DNA of 64,000 bases from Ctenosaura bakeri (GCA_948474755.1 CAOLHI010000559.1:124001-188000); one strand, 5' to 3'. Positions 1-9,329 are shown, counted from the first letter of the stretch. Made by a program: numbers and translations. The notes: generated from the sequence alone by a model not told the origin.

Positions 1-645
1 ATTTTAACTAATCAGTTACTTAAAATCAGGTTTTTTGAGGGGGGATGGGGTGGACACTGCTTGTCTCAGATCATTTGGCATCATTTGGCAGGATAGGGCT
101 ACAGAATGAAACATTATGAAGATTAACATTCCATAGTTTTGTGTCTCTCTAGCTTCTGACAACAAAAGCTATCACCACCTAAGAAAATCAGCATCTGAGC
201 ACAGTGACAAAGGTAACGACATTTTCTGACCTTTCCCATACTCTCCCTAGTATTTCCTACATAGCCCCAACATTGTCATCTTTTGGTTCTAGACTAAAGT
301 GTTTCTCTATCCCCACATATCTGATGAGGCTAGCTATAAGACTGGGTTTAGTTTCTTTGCCCTCTTATCTTCACTATACTGAGAACTCCATTTCATGTTT
401 GGTGCATTTTCAGTTACTTTGGTCCTGAGGTCCTTCACTGTGAAATTTGTATTTTTGGCATGTATCAATGTTAGGTAGTCATTGTTCTGATTTTCTATAT
501 ATTTTTCTGTATATGATTTTCTAGATAAGATTTTCTATATATTCCTGAATGCTTCCCTATGTGGCCTGTGTATTCTTTCCTATAACTCACTATCTTTATA
601 AATAAATCTACCTTCTTGCATTATAATTAGTCTTTTTGTGTTAAT
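1..645. other. AT-rich unique sequence, no gene seen
   Basis: No reading frame, RNA motif or repeat end is recognisable. The stretch is AT-rich, with several short 'TTTTCTATATAT'-like runs near 490-545. Confidence 0.6.
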
Positions 646-886
646 TGTTGGAAAGACCCCTCTTCTAAATAGCAACTAATTGCTTGAATGTTGCTTATCA
701 GTGTTAGCTGGGGATTATTGGAAACAGAGAGGTCCTGTTAGGTCTGGTACCCTGTTGGCTCTGAATGTACAGGATAAAAGGAGTAGTGGATGTTGTAAGA
801 TTGATATTAATCCTCGTTATTTCAGCTACACCTCAAGCTTTGAGCTGCTTCTCAAATAAAAATCTTGGCTGGCATTTTTCATTACA
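646..886 (+). mobile_element. Possible short solo LTR
   Basis: The segment opens with TGTTGG and closes with ATTACA, so it has TG...CA ends. It holds a TATA-like 'GGATAAAAGG' near 772 and an AATAAA-type signal near 855 followed by a short tail, the usual order of U3, R and U5. The flanks (TTAAT on the left, ATTAT on the right) do not form a clear target-site duplication, so this is only a candidate. Confidence 0.22.
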
Positions 887-950
887 ATTATAGATTGATA
901 ACCTGGAGTTACAGAACTGTAGCTACTCTGTATTCAATATGAATACATAA

Positions 951-1198
951 ATGCCCCTCCCAGTTCACCTTCACAACCAGCAGCAGGATCAGGAAAAAGG
1001 AGGACTGTTGAGTGCCAGTTGGGCCACGAGGAGGAGGATGTTTCAGCCTCCTTTCCACCAGCAAGTGAGGCTGCAAAAATCAGAAGCAGGATCCTTGTTG
1101 CAATTCCTTGTTGCAGCCTTGCTCACTGTTAGAAGGAGGTTGGAAACTTCATCCTCCTTGTGCCCTGATCAGCAGCTGAACATTGCCTGATTTGGCTG
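951..1198. repeat. GC-richer segment holding the partner of a 54-bp duplication
   Basis: The segment is richer in G and C than its surroundings and contains several AGGAGG/CCTCCTT motifs. Its right end, 1145-1198, is identical base for base to 1871-1924, which lies inside a MITE. No protein or repeat family was recognised, and the 79-residue open frame here has no familiar motif. Confidence 0.55.
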
Positions 1199-1310
1199 CT
1201 GGCTATTAAAGTGGGTTCAGGGGTCAGTCCAAGAGATGTTAGTTCATCATCTATACTCAAGTGTATTTACCTGGTGTTGCTCGGAGTTTTTCTTTTCCTC
1301 TTAAGGACTC

Positions 1311-1660
1311 ACCAAACTGTCTTCTCCATTTCCTGTAACTTTGCTCCATATTTCTCAATGCAATCTATATTCAGAGTTATTTATATACGCAGTTTGGGTT
1401 CCTGAGGGAGTACACTGTCCTCCTCCTTGATGCTAGGCCTCATGTACATAGCAACCAGCCTATTTCTGTACCTGTAAATTTTTCCCATATTCCTCAATCC
1501 AATATTTGTATTCATAGTTGTTAACATATGGAAGTTGGGTTCCTTCAAGAATACACTGTCCTCCTCCTTTCTGCTAGGCATTGTCTCCATAGCAACTGGT
1601 ATATTCCAGTACCTGTAACTTTTCCTCATAGTCCCCAATCCAATCTGTGTTGTCTTGGTG
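1311..1660 (-). repeat. 139-bp tandem monomers inside the Helitron
   Basis: About 2.5 diverged direct copies. The landmarks 'TTGGGTTCCT' (about 1392 and 1531) and 'ACTGTCCTCCTCC' recur at a spacing of 139 bp. The same monomer with the same spacing occurs in the Helitron at 49830-50644 and as a single unit at 43785-44179. Confidence 0.8.
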
Positions 1661-1813
1661 ACATTGGTGTACTGGCTTTTTTTTTTTTTCTGTTGAATTT
1701 GTGCAATGGCTTTATGTTTTTCTGGAGGCATTTTTTGTTTTGAATTTCAACTTTAAGGTTCCTCACATATGGAACCCATACAATCTACAGTGGAGGAGAG
1801 ACCTTGTAACTAT
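1661..1813. other. Helitron interior with T-tract
   Basis: A 14-16-base T run near 1678-1691 and otherwise unclassified sequence. It lies between the tandem monomers and the MITE and is taken to be Helitron interior. Confidence 0.4.
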
Positions 1814-2062
1814 GGTCATTTCTGCACTACACTGTTATAGTGCTATTATTCCACTTGCAACATGCTGTGGAACTTCATCCTCCTTGTGCCCTGATCAGCA
1901 GCTGAACATTGCCTGATTTGGCTGGGGTTTGTAGTTTACTGAGGCCAAACAGCTCTCTGGCTGAGAATTCTTAAATGCCCTTCTCAAACTGCAAATCCCA
2001 GGATTCCATAAGATGTTGAAAGTGGAATAGTAGCACTATGACAGTGTAGTATGGAAATGGGC
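1814..2062. mobile_element. Harbinger-like palindromic MITE with foreign 54-bp insert
   Basis: The terminal inverted repeats run from GGTCATTTCTGCACTAC on the left to the complementary GTAGTATGGAAATGGGC on the right. The arms stay complementary inward through '...TGCTATTATTCCACTT'. The element is flanked by the 3-bp direct repeat TAT (1811-1813 and 2063-2065). A 3-bp duplication fits PIF/Harbinger and argues against hAT (8 bp) or Tc1/mariner (TA). In sister copies, 'GTGGAATTCTGGG' continues directly to 'TTTGTAGTTTA'. Here the middle is replaced by 1871-1924, so the native length would be about 199 bp. Confidence 0.7.
1871..1924. repeat. 54-bp perfect duplication of 1145-1198
   Basis: Identical over 54 bases to 1145-1198 in the same orientation, 726 bp apart. 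It replaces a few bases in the MITE centre, with no target-site duplication and no terminal motif, so it resembles templated filler DNA rather than a transposon. Confidence 0.85.
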
Positions 2063-2522
2063 TATGTTTAATTTTTCTCACATATGCCTCTCAAAAGTTT
2101 TTTGGCGTCCTTATTGATGGTAGGCCTCATCTCCATAGCAACTGGACTAAGGGCCAAGAGCTCTCTGGCTGAGAATTCTAAAGGCCTCTCCCTAAACTAC
2201 CAACCCCAGGATTCCATGGGATCTTCACAACCAGCCAATCATATGAGGTCTTCGACTCACACAGCCAATCATATGCTGACACAGACAAACAGAGAAATGC
2301 ACAGACAAACATTCACTTTTATATAGTAGATAACTAAGTAGCCAAAGTAGAATACTGATGCTTGACTTTAAGATTTATAGATGTTAAAATCTCTGCCTAT
2401 TGTTCGTAAGGGCTGAAGAGAATTTCCTCTTGAAGTACTCTGTTGACTTCCTGCATTGAAACGGAATTGAACCAAATGATCTTTAGGATGACTTCCAACT
2501 CTACAGCAATATGGCTCTATGG

Positions 2523-2647
2523 CGATGGTTCTAAACCTTTGGTCCTCCAGATATTTTGGACTTAGTCTTCTGGAAGTCCCAGCCTCTTCAACAATTCTGA
2601 AAGCTGAAGACCAAAACTCCTGGAGGACTAAAGTTTGAGAATCATTG
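2523..2647. mobile_element. hAT-type palindromic MITE
   Basis: The ends are CGATGGTTCTAAACC on the left and the complement of CAATGATTCTCAAAC on the right, which resemble the hAT/Charlie terminus CAGTGGTTCTCAACC. The arms are complementary along most of the 125 bp. The flanks CTCTATGG (2515-2522) and CTTTATGG (2648-2655) agree at 7 of 8 positions, which fits the 8-bp duplication of hAT elements. There is no coding capacity. Confidence 0.75.
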
Positions 2648-2869
2648 CTTTATGGTTTTAGTATTTATGTGTTTTAATAATTATAATTATGAAAACAGAA
2701 AAAAAAATAGTGGAATATCTTCCTAGGTTTAAAATGCAGTCTTCTAGAGTTACATGTACTACAGTATTGAGAACTATAATATTAAGTGTCAAAGAACTAG
2801 AAATGTAAATCTTAACTATTTTTTTCTTCACAAAAGCAGTGAGTAATTTTAGCATGCTTTTTTTAACTA

Positions 2870-3580
2870 TGAGAAAGGCTTTGAAAACTGTACAGTTTTT
2901 GAAGACTATTCAGAATTTATTCTGTGCAAAATTTGCAAGTGGTATTTTTGTGTAGAAATCAACATTTTGCTTTTAAATGTTATCTGCATAGAAAATACTG
3001 TTTCCTGCACACAAATATCTGATGTGAATTTTGCTTGTATAAGCCCTAAACTGCAAAGATTCCCATCAATCCAGGATTCTTCTTGTCAGGGATTTTCAAC
3101 GCTTGGTCAACCTTTTTAAGACATTCTCCAGATCCCCAAACCCTATGAATCTTGAAAAGCTGTGATGATAAGAAACAGACCATGTGCAAATATTATGCAG
3201 AAGAAGTTGCCAATTACAACATTTTCTGCATAGAACACAGGCTTTACTACCTAGAAAATGATATTTCAATGCACTAATATTAATTTCTGTACAGAAAATG
3301 CTTCTTCTATGTAAATCAACTATGTGCAAATTTTACACAGAACAAATCCTCAATTACAACATTTTCTGTGCAGGAGTTTCCACACTGAAATATTTGTTTC
3401 ACACACAGAGAAGGTTGTTTTGTGCAGAAAATGCTGATTTCCAATACATGGCATTTTTTCACATAGTAAGTCCGAAATGGCAAATATAAAGAGACTTTCC
3501 CGCTACAGGAAGAAAATTGCTGAAATTTCTTGTTGCTACCTTTGAGGAGAATCTTAGTGAAGAATTACATACCTAGAAAG
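2870..3580. repeat. Unclassified interspersed repeat, copy A
   Basis: The motifs GCAGAAAATGCT and ACATTTTCTGCA recur many times on both strands. Two internal units are a 140-bp direct duplication: 'CAATTACAACATTTTCTG' occurs near 3211 and 3351, and 'ATGTGCAAAT' near 3181 and 3321. Related sequence occurs near 11870-12115, 32115-33610 and 52360-52800, so it is an interspersed family. No terminal repeats or coding motifs were found. Confidence 0.55.
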
Positions 3581-3649
3581 GGAAATGGGGGTGGGTGGAA
3601 GAATCAGGGAGCATATTATACACAGTCCCATTCAAGTTATTGCAATTTT

Positions 3650-3935
3650 GCTTCTCAACAAGGCTGCAAGATTACTAACTGGGAGTGGACATGTCAGTCA
3701 TAATATGCCAATTCTTTATCTTCTTCCCTAGTTCCTAGTCCATTTCAGTATTTCAGGAACTGTCTGTGACACATTCAATCTTAGAAAATGGCTGTTTGCT
3801 GTATTTTAAATATTGTTTCATCTTGTATTTTATTCTCAGGGCTGTACACTGTCCAGACAGCATATGTTGATGGGAAGCCATATAGAAATGGCAAATACAA
3901 ATGTATATTAGGAATAATAAATTCTTTTTTCTAAT
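3650..3935 (+). mobile_element. L2 LINE 3' remnant
   Basis: A decayed plus-strand translation resembles the end of the L2 ORF (KAARLLTGSG...ITP-like, then LHWLP-like). It is followed by an L2-type 3' tail ('GGGAAGCCATATAGAAATGGCAAATA' in degraded form). It is heavily mutated with no open frame. Confidence 0.5.
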
Positions 3936-5457
3936 ATTAAAATTTTATGAATTTTTATCAGTTCTGATAAAAAAATGAATTGAAACAAAATGATCTCTCA
4001 CTCCTAGAAGACAGGTAAGTCAGTCAGTTTTTCTTTTCTCCCTGTTCAAATGTTGTGAATGTTGGAAAATTCTTTCAAGAATGAAATGAAATGAGATTTT
4101 TTTTTTAATCCATTGCTATGTTCTATACAGTTGCAATTGGGTGGAAAGATATAGACTCACTGCTCTCAAGGTATGCATTGCATCTGGTTCGTAAACATGT
4201 GATCATAAATATACAAAGCCAAGGTCTCAAAGTTGAGACATTAAGAATGGAATAACTATTATTATTTCCTTATACACTCCATGAAATGATGAAGCCACTG
4301 ACCTCTCTGTGATATCCTGCAACCACTACAGATGGGCAGGAGGAAAACACCTTATAAGGGGTATAGTTACAGAAGGAGCAACATAAGAACATTGTTCTCT
4401 AAATAGGAATTCTGACCTCCCATACACTAAAAATTTCCTCAGTCGCCACATTTTCAGTATCACAGAGAATAAGATAGTGAAAATTGTTCATACTTGGAGC
4501 TCCTATGCATTTTCTAAGTTCATATTCCCTTTGTCTGCCCCTTTTCTTTAGATGCCTACACTGCATTTCTAAACATTCAGATGAGGTTGTAAGTTACTGC
4601 AGTGCTAGCAATTTGGGGAATGAAGAAAAATTTCATGGGTGGGGGATGAATTCTTATTACAGCAAAATATCCCCATTCCACCTTCCTGTAGTTAAACACT
4701 TACCCCTTACCATTTTAGTAAGCAATAGGGTCAGATCATGCAATGTATTCATTTGATCCTATAAAGCACAGGTGGGGCACATATGACTTTCCAACTGTTG
4801 TTGGATATGACCTCTAGCCAACTGTGAGGGATTAAGGTAGTTGTGAACACATAATCCCCACCACTTCTATAAAATCTCTCCATTAGAACTGGCTCCCTGT
4901 CCAGCACACACTATGATATAAAAAGTCTATATTACATGAAAAAAATACAGTACGTAGCAATTATATCATTTAAATAGAGAGCAGATAGTGTACTGACTTA
5001 TGATGTTAACATGATGTAAAAGCTATACAATACAAATAAAAAGGAAATTCAGTACAAAATACAACAGGAACTCAAGGGAACACAATGAGCATCCAGGTAT
5101 ATATCCCATTTATTTAAAATCCTCATCAGTTTCCCCCCAAGGTGTTCTTTTTCTTCAGTCCTTTTAGTTTCATTGTTCAAAGCAGTTCACAAATCTGTGA
5201 TCTATGCATGCCCAAAGTCATAAACCCAAAACCAGACTCCTTTGGCCCAGAGAGACTATATGCATGTGCACACACACACACACACACACACTGCTTAATT
5301 GCTTTCTATCCAGAGACATCATTACTGCTTTCAAATATTTATCACACTTTTTAGACTCCTAGAACATGGGACCATTATTGTCAAATCTTGTTTGTGATCT
5401 GCCTGGGGAATTATAAAAGACCCCGGGACTTAATACGGTTGTAATCCATATAAGGAA
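3936..5457. other. Unique AT-rich sequence with a (CA)n tract
   Basis: No gene is supported. Around 4765-4862 there is a short GC-richer stretch of repeat-like character ('TGTTGTTGGATATGACC'). A (CA)11-12 microsatellite lies at 5269-5291. Confidence 0.55.
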
Positions 5458-5617
5458 TATAATAATAATAATAATAATAATAAAATTTATTTCTATCCCG
5501 CCTCTCCCAATGGATCGAGGCGGCATTACAAAAATATATAAAAACATTAAAACATTAAAACGCACCCTATCCTCCCCACCCTCCAACCCTTCTATCCCCC
5601 TAAAACATATTAGTTAA

Positions 5618-5983
5618 TTAAAACAAATTAAAAACAAGATTAACACAGAAGACAATGATGAGAGGCGGTGGAACACTAATCTGGGAAGGCCTGTCGGAAG
5701 AAACGGTCTTGACTGCTTTTTTAAAGCAGTCAAGACTGGTAATGTGCCGGGTCTCCTCCGGCAGGCCATTCCATAACTTGGGAGCGACAGAAGAAAAGGT
5801 CCTCTGGGTAACCGCAGCCAACCTAGTTCTGATTGGCTGTAGTAAATTCCTCCCAGAGGACCTTAGTGTGCGGGGCGGATTGTATGGGAGAAGGCGATCC
5901 CGCAGGTAGGCTGGCCCCAAGCCATGAAGGGCTTTAAAGGTAAAAACCAACACCTTGTACTGTGCCGGGAAACGAATAGGCAG
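5618..5983 (-). pseudogene. L2 ORF2 C-terminal segment after a nonsense codon
   Basis: This continues the frame of the large ORF directly after the TGA at 5984-5986. It starts LPIRFPAQYKVLVFTFKALH and includes LRSSGRN and APKLWNGLPEETRHI, the conserved L2 C-terminal block downstream of the RT. The family reads LHWLPI here, so a TGG tryptophan codon has become TGA. The region ends at a natural stop at 5618. Because the frame is otherwise unbroken, the truncation looks recent. The stop removes about 120 residues from the product. Confidence 0.85.
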
Positions 5984-8320
5984 TCAGTGTAAAGACTTCA
6001 GAATTGGTGTTATGTGGTCACTTTTAGATGTTCCGGTGACCAACCTGGCTGCCATATTCTGAATTAATTGAAGTTTCCGGACTAAGCACATGGGTAGCCC
6101 TATGTAGAGCGCATTACAGAAGTCAAGCCGTGAAGTTACCAGCGCATGTACCACTGTTTTTAGGTGTTCCAAGTCCAGGAAGGGGCGCAGCTGGCGTATC
6201 AGCCGAAGCTGATAGCAGGCACTCCTGGCTGCCGCATCAATTTGAGCTGTCATCTGAAGCGGCGAGTCCAGGAGCACTCCCAAGCTGCGGACACAGTCTT
6301 TCAGGGGAAGTGTGACCCCGTCTAGAACTGGTTGACAAACCTCTATACCTGGGCTGGGGCCCCTAACAGCAAGTACCTCCGTCTTATCTGGATTCAGCTT
6401 CAGTCTGTTTTTCCTCATCCAGTCCATTACTGCTTCTAGGCATTCATTTAGAGGTGAGATGCCATCCTTAGTTGATGCTGTTATCCGAGGCATGGAGAGA
6501 TATATCTGGGTGTCATCAGCATACTGATAGCACCTTGCTCCATGCCTCCTGATGATCTCTCCCAGCGGTTTCATGTAGATGTTAAATAGCATTGGGGACA
6601 GGACGGTGCCCTGAGGGACGCCAGATTTAAGCTCCTTTTTCGAGGAGCAGCTGTCCCCAAGCATCACCATCTGGTATCTACCTGAGAGATAGGACCGGAA
6701 CCACTTAAGTGCAGTGCCTCCGATCCCCAGCCCTCTCAGGCGTTCCAGAAGGATACCGTGGTCTATGGTATCGAAAGCCGCTGAGAGGTCCAGGAGTACC
6801 AGCAGGGTCACACTTCCCCTGTCGATACCTAGGCGTAGATCATCCACTAAGGCGACCATGGCAGTCTCAACTCCATATCCTGCTCTGAAGCCAGTTTGAA
6901 ATGGATCTAGATAATCTGTTTCATCCAAGACAGCTTGGAGCTGAAGGGCAACAGCCCTCTCGATCACCTTGCTTAAAAATGGAAGATGGGAGACTGGTCT
7001 GTAATTATTCATATCCAGGGGATCTAGGGAGGGCTTTTTTAGAAGCGGCCGTATAATCGCTTCTTTTAAACAAGCTGGAAAATTGCCCTCCCTAAAGGAT
7101 GCATTAATAATATGTCTTAAGTACGTCTTAATTGCAACTCCTCCCTGGACGACCAGCCATGAAGGGCAGGGATCAAGAGGGCAAGTTGTCCTTCTTACCT
7201 TTCCAAGGAGCTTGTCTACGTCCTCGGTACTCACTGACTGGAACTGATCCAGTATAATCTTGTTCACGGGGTTGCTGGACGCTCCATTTGTGACCTCTGC
7301 TATAACACCGGCATCCAAATCGGCTCTTATCTGAGAGATTTTATCTGCGAAATGATTATTCAAGGCGTCACAGCAAGCTACGTTAGGTTCTAACAACGAG
7401 TTCAGGGGAGTGGGTATCTGAGTCAGATCCCTTACCACCCTAAACAGCTCTGCTGGACGAGAAATCGCAGACGCAATACGTGCAGAGAAGAAGGTCTTCT
7501 TCGCTGCATTTATTGCCACTCCATAGGAATGAAGGAATTCTCTATAGCGTGTCCTGTCAGATAAGAGTCGAGATTTCCGCCAATTGCGCTCTAGTCGTTG
7601 TCCAGCCTGCTTCATATTCCTAAGTTCTACTGTATACCAAGGATTACGGTTTGCAGCAGGCTGGAAAGGACGCTTGGGAGCAATCGTGTCGATAGCCCTG
7701 GTAAGATCACAATTCCAGGTATTAACCAGGGCTTCGACAGGATCACCGGCGATACCAACCATAAGACCCTCGAGGGCTTTCTGGAATCCAATAGGTTCCA
7801 TTAACCTTCGAGGGCGGACCATTCTAATAGGTCCACCACCCCTGCAGGGGCGGATAGCAACCATTAGTCTAACCCTGACCAGGAAATGATCTGTCCATGA
7901 CAAGGTGGTAGTATTTGTTATCTCCACCCATGGCTGTGCCCGTTCCGTACTAAAGACCGCGTCAAGGGTATGACCTGCACAATGTGTTGGCCCAGAGGCT
8001 AATTGGGATAGGCCCATGTTTGTCATGGATGCTACGAACTCCCGAGCTGCACCTGTTAAACTGGTCTCAAATGGGACATTGAAGTCGCCCAGAACCAAAA
8101 GTCTGGGTGATTCCAACACCAACTCCGACACCAGCTCTGTCAGCTCGGCCAGGGAGTCTGTTAGGCAGCGGGGTGGTCGGTACACTAACAGAATTCCTAG
8201 ACTATCCCTTGCCTTCAGGCTCAGGTAGATACACTCGAAGTGGTCTGTTTTCCGGACAGGTATCCTGGTCAGCATAAGATTGTCTTTGTAAACCAAGGCT
8301 ACTCCGCCCCCCCCGCCCAC
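5984..8320 (-). CDS. L2 LINE ORF2: endonuclease-reverse transcriptase (main part)
   Basis: A 778-residue open frame. The first 170 residues or so are the rest of the apurinic-like endonuclease: GGGVALVYKD, LLVLGDFNVP (near residue 80) and TDHFLV (near 145), the last holding the catalytic Asp-His. After a linker, the reverse transcriptase begins near residue 430 (NYRPVSHLPFLSKVIERAV). It carries the catalytic LLDLSAAFDTIDH, GVPQGTVLSPMLFNIYM and YQYADDTQIYLS, so all three catalytic aspartates are present. The thumb/C-terminal part follows (LNPDKTEVLAV, SLGVLLD, VTSRLDFCNALYIGLP). The protein would nick target DNA and prime cDNA synthesis from the L2 RNA. The true N-terminus lies upstream in another frame, because a C8-run indel at 8307-8314 separates it. 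A TGA ends the frame early. Confidence 0.9.
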   Translation of the reverse strand: MGGGGGVALVYKDNLMLTRIPVRKTDHFECIYLSLKARDSLGILLVYRPPRCLTDSLAELTELVSELVLESPRLLVLGDFNVPFETSLTGAAREFVASMTNMGLSQLASGPTHCAGHTLDAVFSTERAQPWVEITNTTTLSWTDHFLVRVRLMVAIRPCRGGGPIRMVRPRRLMEPIGFQKALEGLMVGIAGDPVEALVNTWNCDLTRAIDTIAPKRPFQPAANRNPWYTVELRNMKQAGQRLERNWRKSRLLSDRTRYREFLHSYGVAINAAKKTFFSARIASAISRPAELFRVVRDLTQIPTPLNSLLEPNVACCDALNNHFADKISQIRADLDAGVIAEVTNGASSNPVNKIILDQFQSVSTEDVDKLLGKVRRTTCPLDPCPSWLVVQGGVAIKTYLRHIINASFREGNFPACLKEAIIRPLLKKPSLDPLDMNNYRPVSHLPFLSKVIERAVALQLQAVLDETDYLDPFQTGFRAGYGVETAMVALVDDLRLGIDRGSVTLLVLLDLSAAFDTIDHGILLERLRGLGIGGTALKWFRSYLSGRYQMVMLGDSCSSKKELKSGVPQGTVLSPMLFNIYMKPLGEIIRRHGARCYQYADDTQIYLSMPRITASTKDGISPLNECLEAVMDWMRKNRLKLNPDKTEVLAVRGPSPGIEVCQPVLDGVTLPLKDCVRSLGVLLDSPLQMTAQIDAAARSACYQLRLIRQLRPFLDLEHLKTVVHALVTSRLDFCNALYIGLPMCLVRKLQLIQNMAARLVTGTSKSDHITPILKSLH

Positions 8321-8681
8321 TTCCCCTTACCTGCTCACTGACAGAGTATCCGGCTGGCAAGGCCTGGACCCAGGTTGTGGCACTATCGTCTTCCAGCCAG
8401 GTCTCTGTAAAGCATGTCAGGTCAGCATCTTCATCCTTTAAAAGGTCATGGATAATATGCGTTTTCTTTTTCATTGACCTGACATTGCACAGGAGCAAGG
8501 AAAGGTTCTGTGGGTGGTTTGGTTCGCTCTCCAGACACCTTGGGGTAGCAGGGCGAACGGAAGGTGAGATAGGTATTAAGCATCTATCTCTCCTTCCCCT
8601 GTAACGGCATTTTGCCCTGCTATCACCATATCTCCCTTTGCCCAGCACAGTACTTATTGTCGCTCCCCGTTGTTCTTCCAT
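8315..8681 (-). pseudogene. L2 ORF2 N-terminus (endonuclease start), frameshifted
   Basis: From a Met at 8681 the frame reads MEEQRGATIS and reaches LSLLLCNVRSMKKKTHIIHDLL and LTCFTETWLEDD, the first two conserved endonuclease blocks (the Asn and catalytic Glu). It runs to SVSEQVRGSGRGG, after which the correct sequence continues in the neighbouring frame as GGGVALVYKD. The shift falls at an eight-base homopolymer, where assembly or sequencing error is also possible. The Met at 8681 is the first in frame and lies next to a CT-rich leader. It could be the true start, but an upstream ORF1 cannot be excluded. Confidence 0.8.
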
Positions 8682-8775
8682 TACATCCAGCCACCCCCAT
8701 CACAAAAAATACCCCCTGCCTGCCCACACACCCCCAATCCTACCCTCCCTTCCTCCCTCCCTCTCCTAATTATAA
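8682..8775 (-). other. CT-rich leader between tandem array and L2 ORF
   Basis: On the plus strand this is C-rich with TCCCTCCC runs (8745-8768). It separates the start codon at 8681 from the first monomer at 8776 and is probably the proximal 5' UTR of the L2. Confidence 0.5.
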
Positions 8776-9329
8776 GGCCAGGCAGGAGGGTGTGGCCAGC
8801 AGAAAAGCCCCTCTGAGTTCTTCCCCAGCCTCTTTTAAAGGCCAGGCAGGAGGGTGTGGCCAGCAGCAAAGCCCCTCTTGAGTTCTTCTCCAGCCTCTTT
8901 TAAAGGCCAGGCAGGAGGGTGTGGCCAGCAGCAAAGCCCCTCTGAGTTCTTCCCCAGCCTCTTTCAAAGGCCAGGCAGGAGGGTGTGGCCAGCAGAAAAG
9001 CCCCTCTGAGTTCTTCCCCAGCCTCTTTCAAAGGCCAGGCAGGAGGGTGTGGCCAGCAGCAAAGCCCCTCTTGAGTTCTTCTCCAGCCTCTTTTAAAAAG
9101 GCCAGGCAGGAGGGTGTGGCCAGCAGAAAAGCCCCTCTGAGTTCTTCCCCAGCCTCTTTTAAAAAGGCCAGGCAGGAGGGTGTAGCCAGCAGCAAAGCCC
9201 CTCTGAGTTCTTCCCCAGCCTCTTTCAAAGGCCAGGCAGGAGGGTGTGGCCAGCAGAAAAGCCCCTCTGAGTTCTTCCCCAGCCTCTTTCAAAGGCCAGG
9301 CAGGAGGGTGTGGCCAGCAGCAAAGCCCC
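8776..9329 (-). repeat. 64-bp tandem array at the 5' side of the L2
   Basis: About 8.6 monomers start at 8776, 8840, 8905, 8969, 9033, 9100, 9166, 9230 and 9294, with periods of 64-67 bp. Two variants exist: A ('CCAGCAGAAAAGCCCC') and B ('CCAGCAGCAAAGCCCC'). They occur in the order A-B-B-A-B-A-B-A-B, so most of the array is an A/B dimer. On the L2 strand each unit contains CCACACCC, a CACCC/KLF-type box. The array lies directly upstream of the L2 ORF in the position of a 5' UTR, as the monomer promoters of rodent L1 do. A chance minisatellite is the alternative. Confidence 0.85.

Larger units (their letters stand above)
1258..2330 (-). mobile_element. Non-autonomous Helitron (interrupted by a MITE)
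   Basis: Read on the minus strand, the element starts TCTACTATATAAAAGTG at 2330 next to a host A. It ends near 1258 with a short GC hairpin (CCGAG-CAACA-CCAGG type) followed by CTTG, a one-base change from the Helitron CTAG end. This layout of 5' TC, 3' hairpin plus CTRR and insertion at A|T is the Helitron hallmark. Two other copies in the window (43785-44179 and 49830-50644) share both ends. The interior holds about three 139-bp monomers and a module related to the MITE family. No Rep/helicase coding sequence is present. A MITE at 1814-2062 sits inside it. Confidence 0.72.
5458..9329 (-). mobile_element. Nearly complete L2 LINE
   Basis: In element order (right to left) it has a 64-bp tandem array, a short CT-rich leader, the endonuclease (from 8681), reverse transcriptase and C-terminal region (to 5618), and a 3' UTR containing an 'AGGCGGGATAGAAATAAA'-type end. 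A (TTA)n tail at 5458-5482 closes it. L2-clade signatures are the RT motifs LLDLSAAFDTIDH and YADDTQIYLS and the C-terminal LRSS...APKLWNGLPEE block. No target-site duplication is evident, which is usual for this clade. Only two lesions interrupt the long ORF, a TGA at 5984-5986 and a frameshift in a C8 run at 8307-8314, so the copy looks young. Confidence 0.9.

Noticed and set aside
1381..1731. 116-codon minus-strand frame as a gene
   Set aside because: It is a translation of the 139-bp Helitron monomers, which is why a motif repeats twice in it.
6130..6315. Small plus-strand frames across 5655-8604
   Set aside because: They are antisense shadows of the L2 ORF on the minus strand.
5984..8320. 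Bacterial-type reverse transcriptase system (retron, DGR or group II intron)
   Set aside because: Endonuclease plus L2-type RT motifs, a (TTA)n tail and vertebrate context identify an L2 LINE.
8776..9329. CRISPR-like array
   Set aside because: There are no unique spacers. Whole 64-bp units are repeated head to tail, and the genome is clearly vertebrate.
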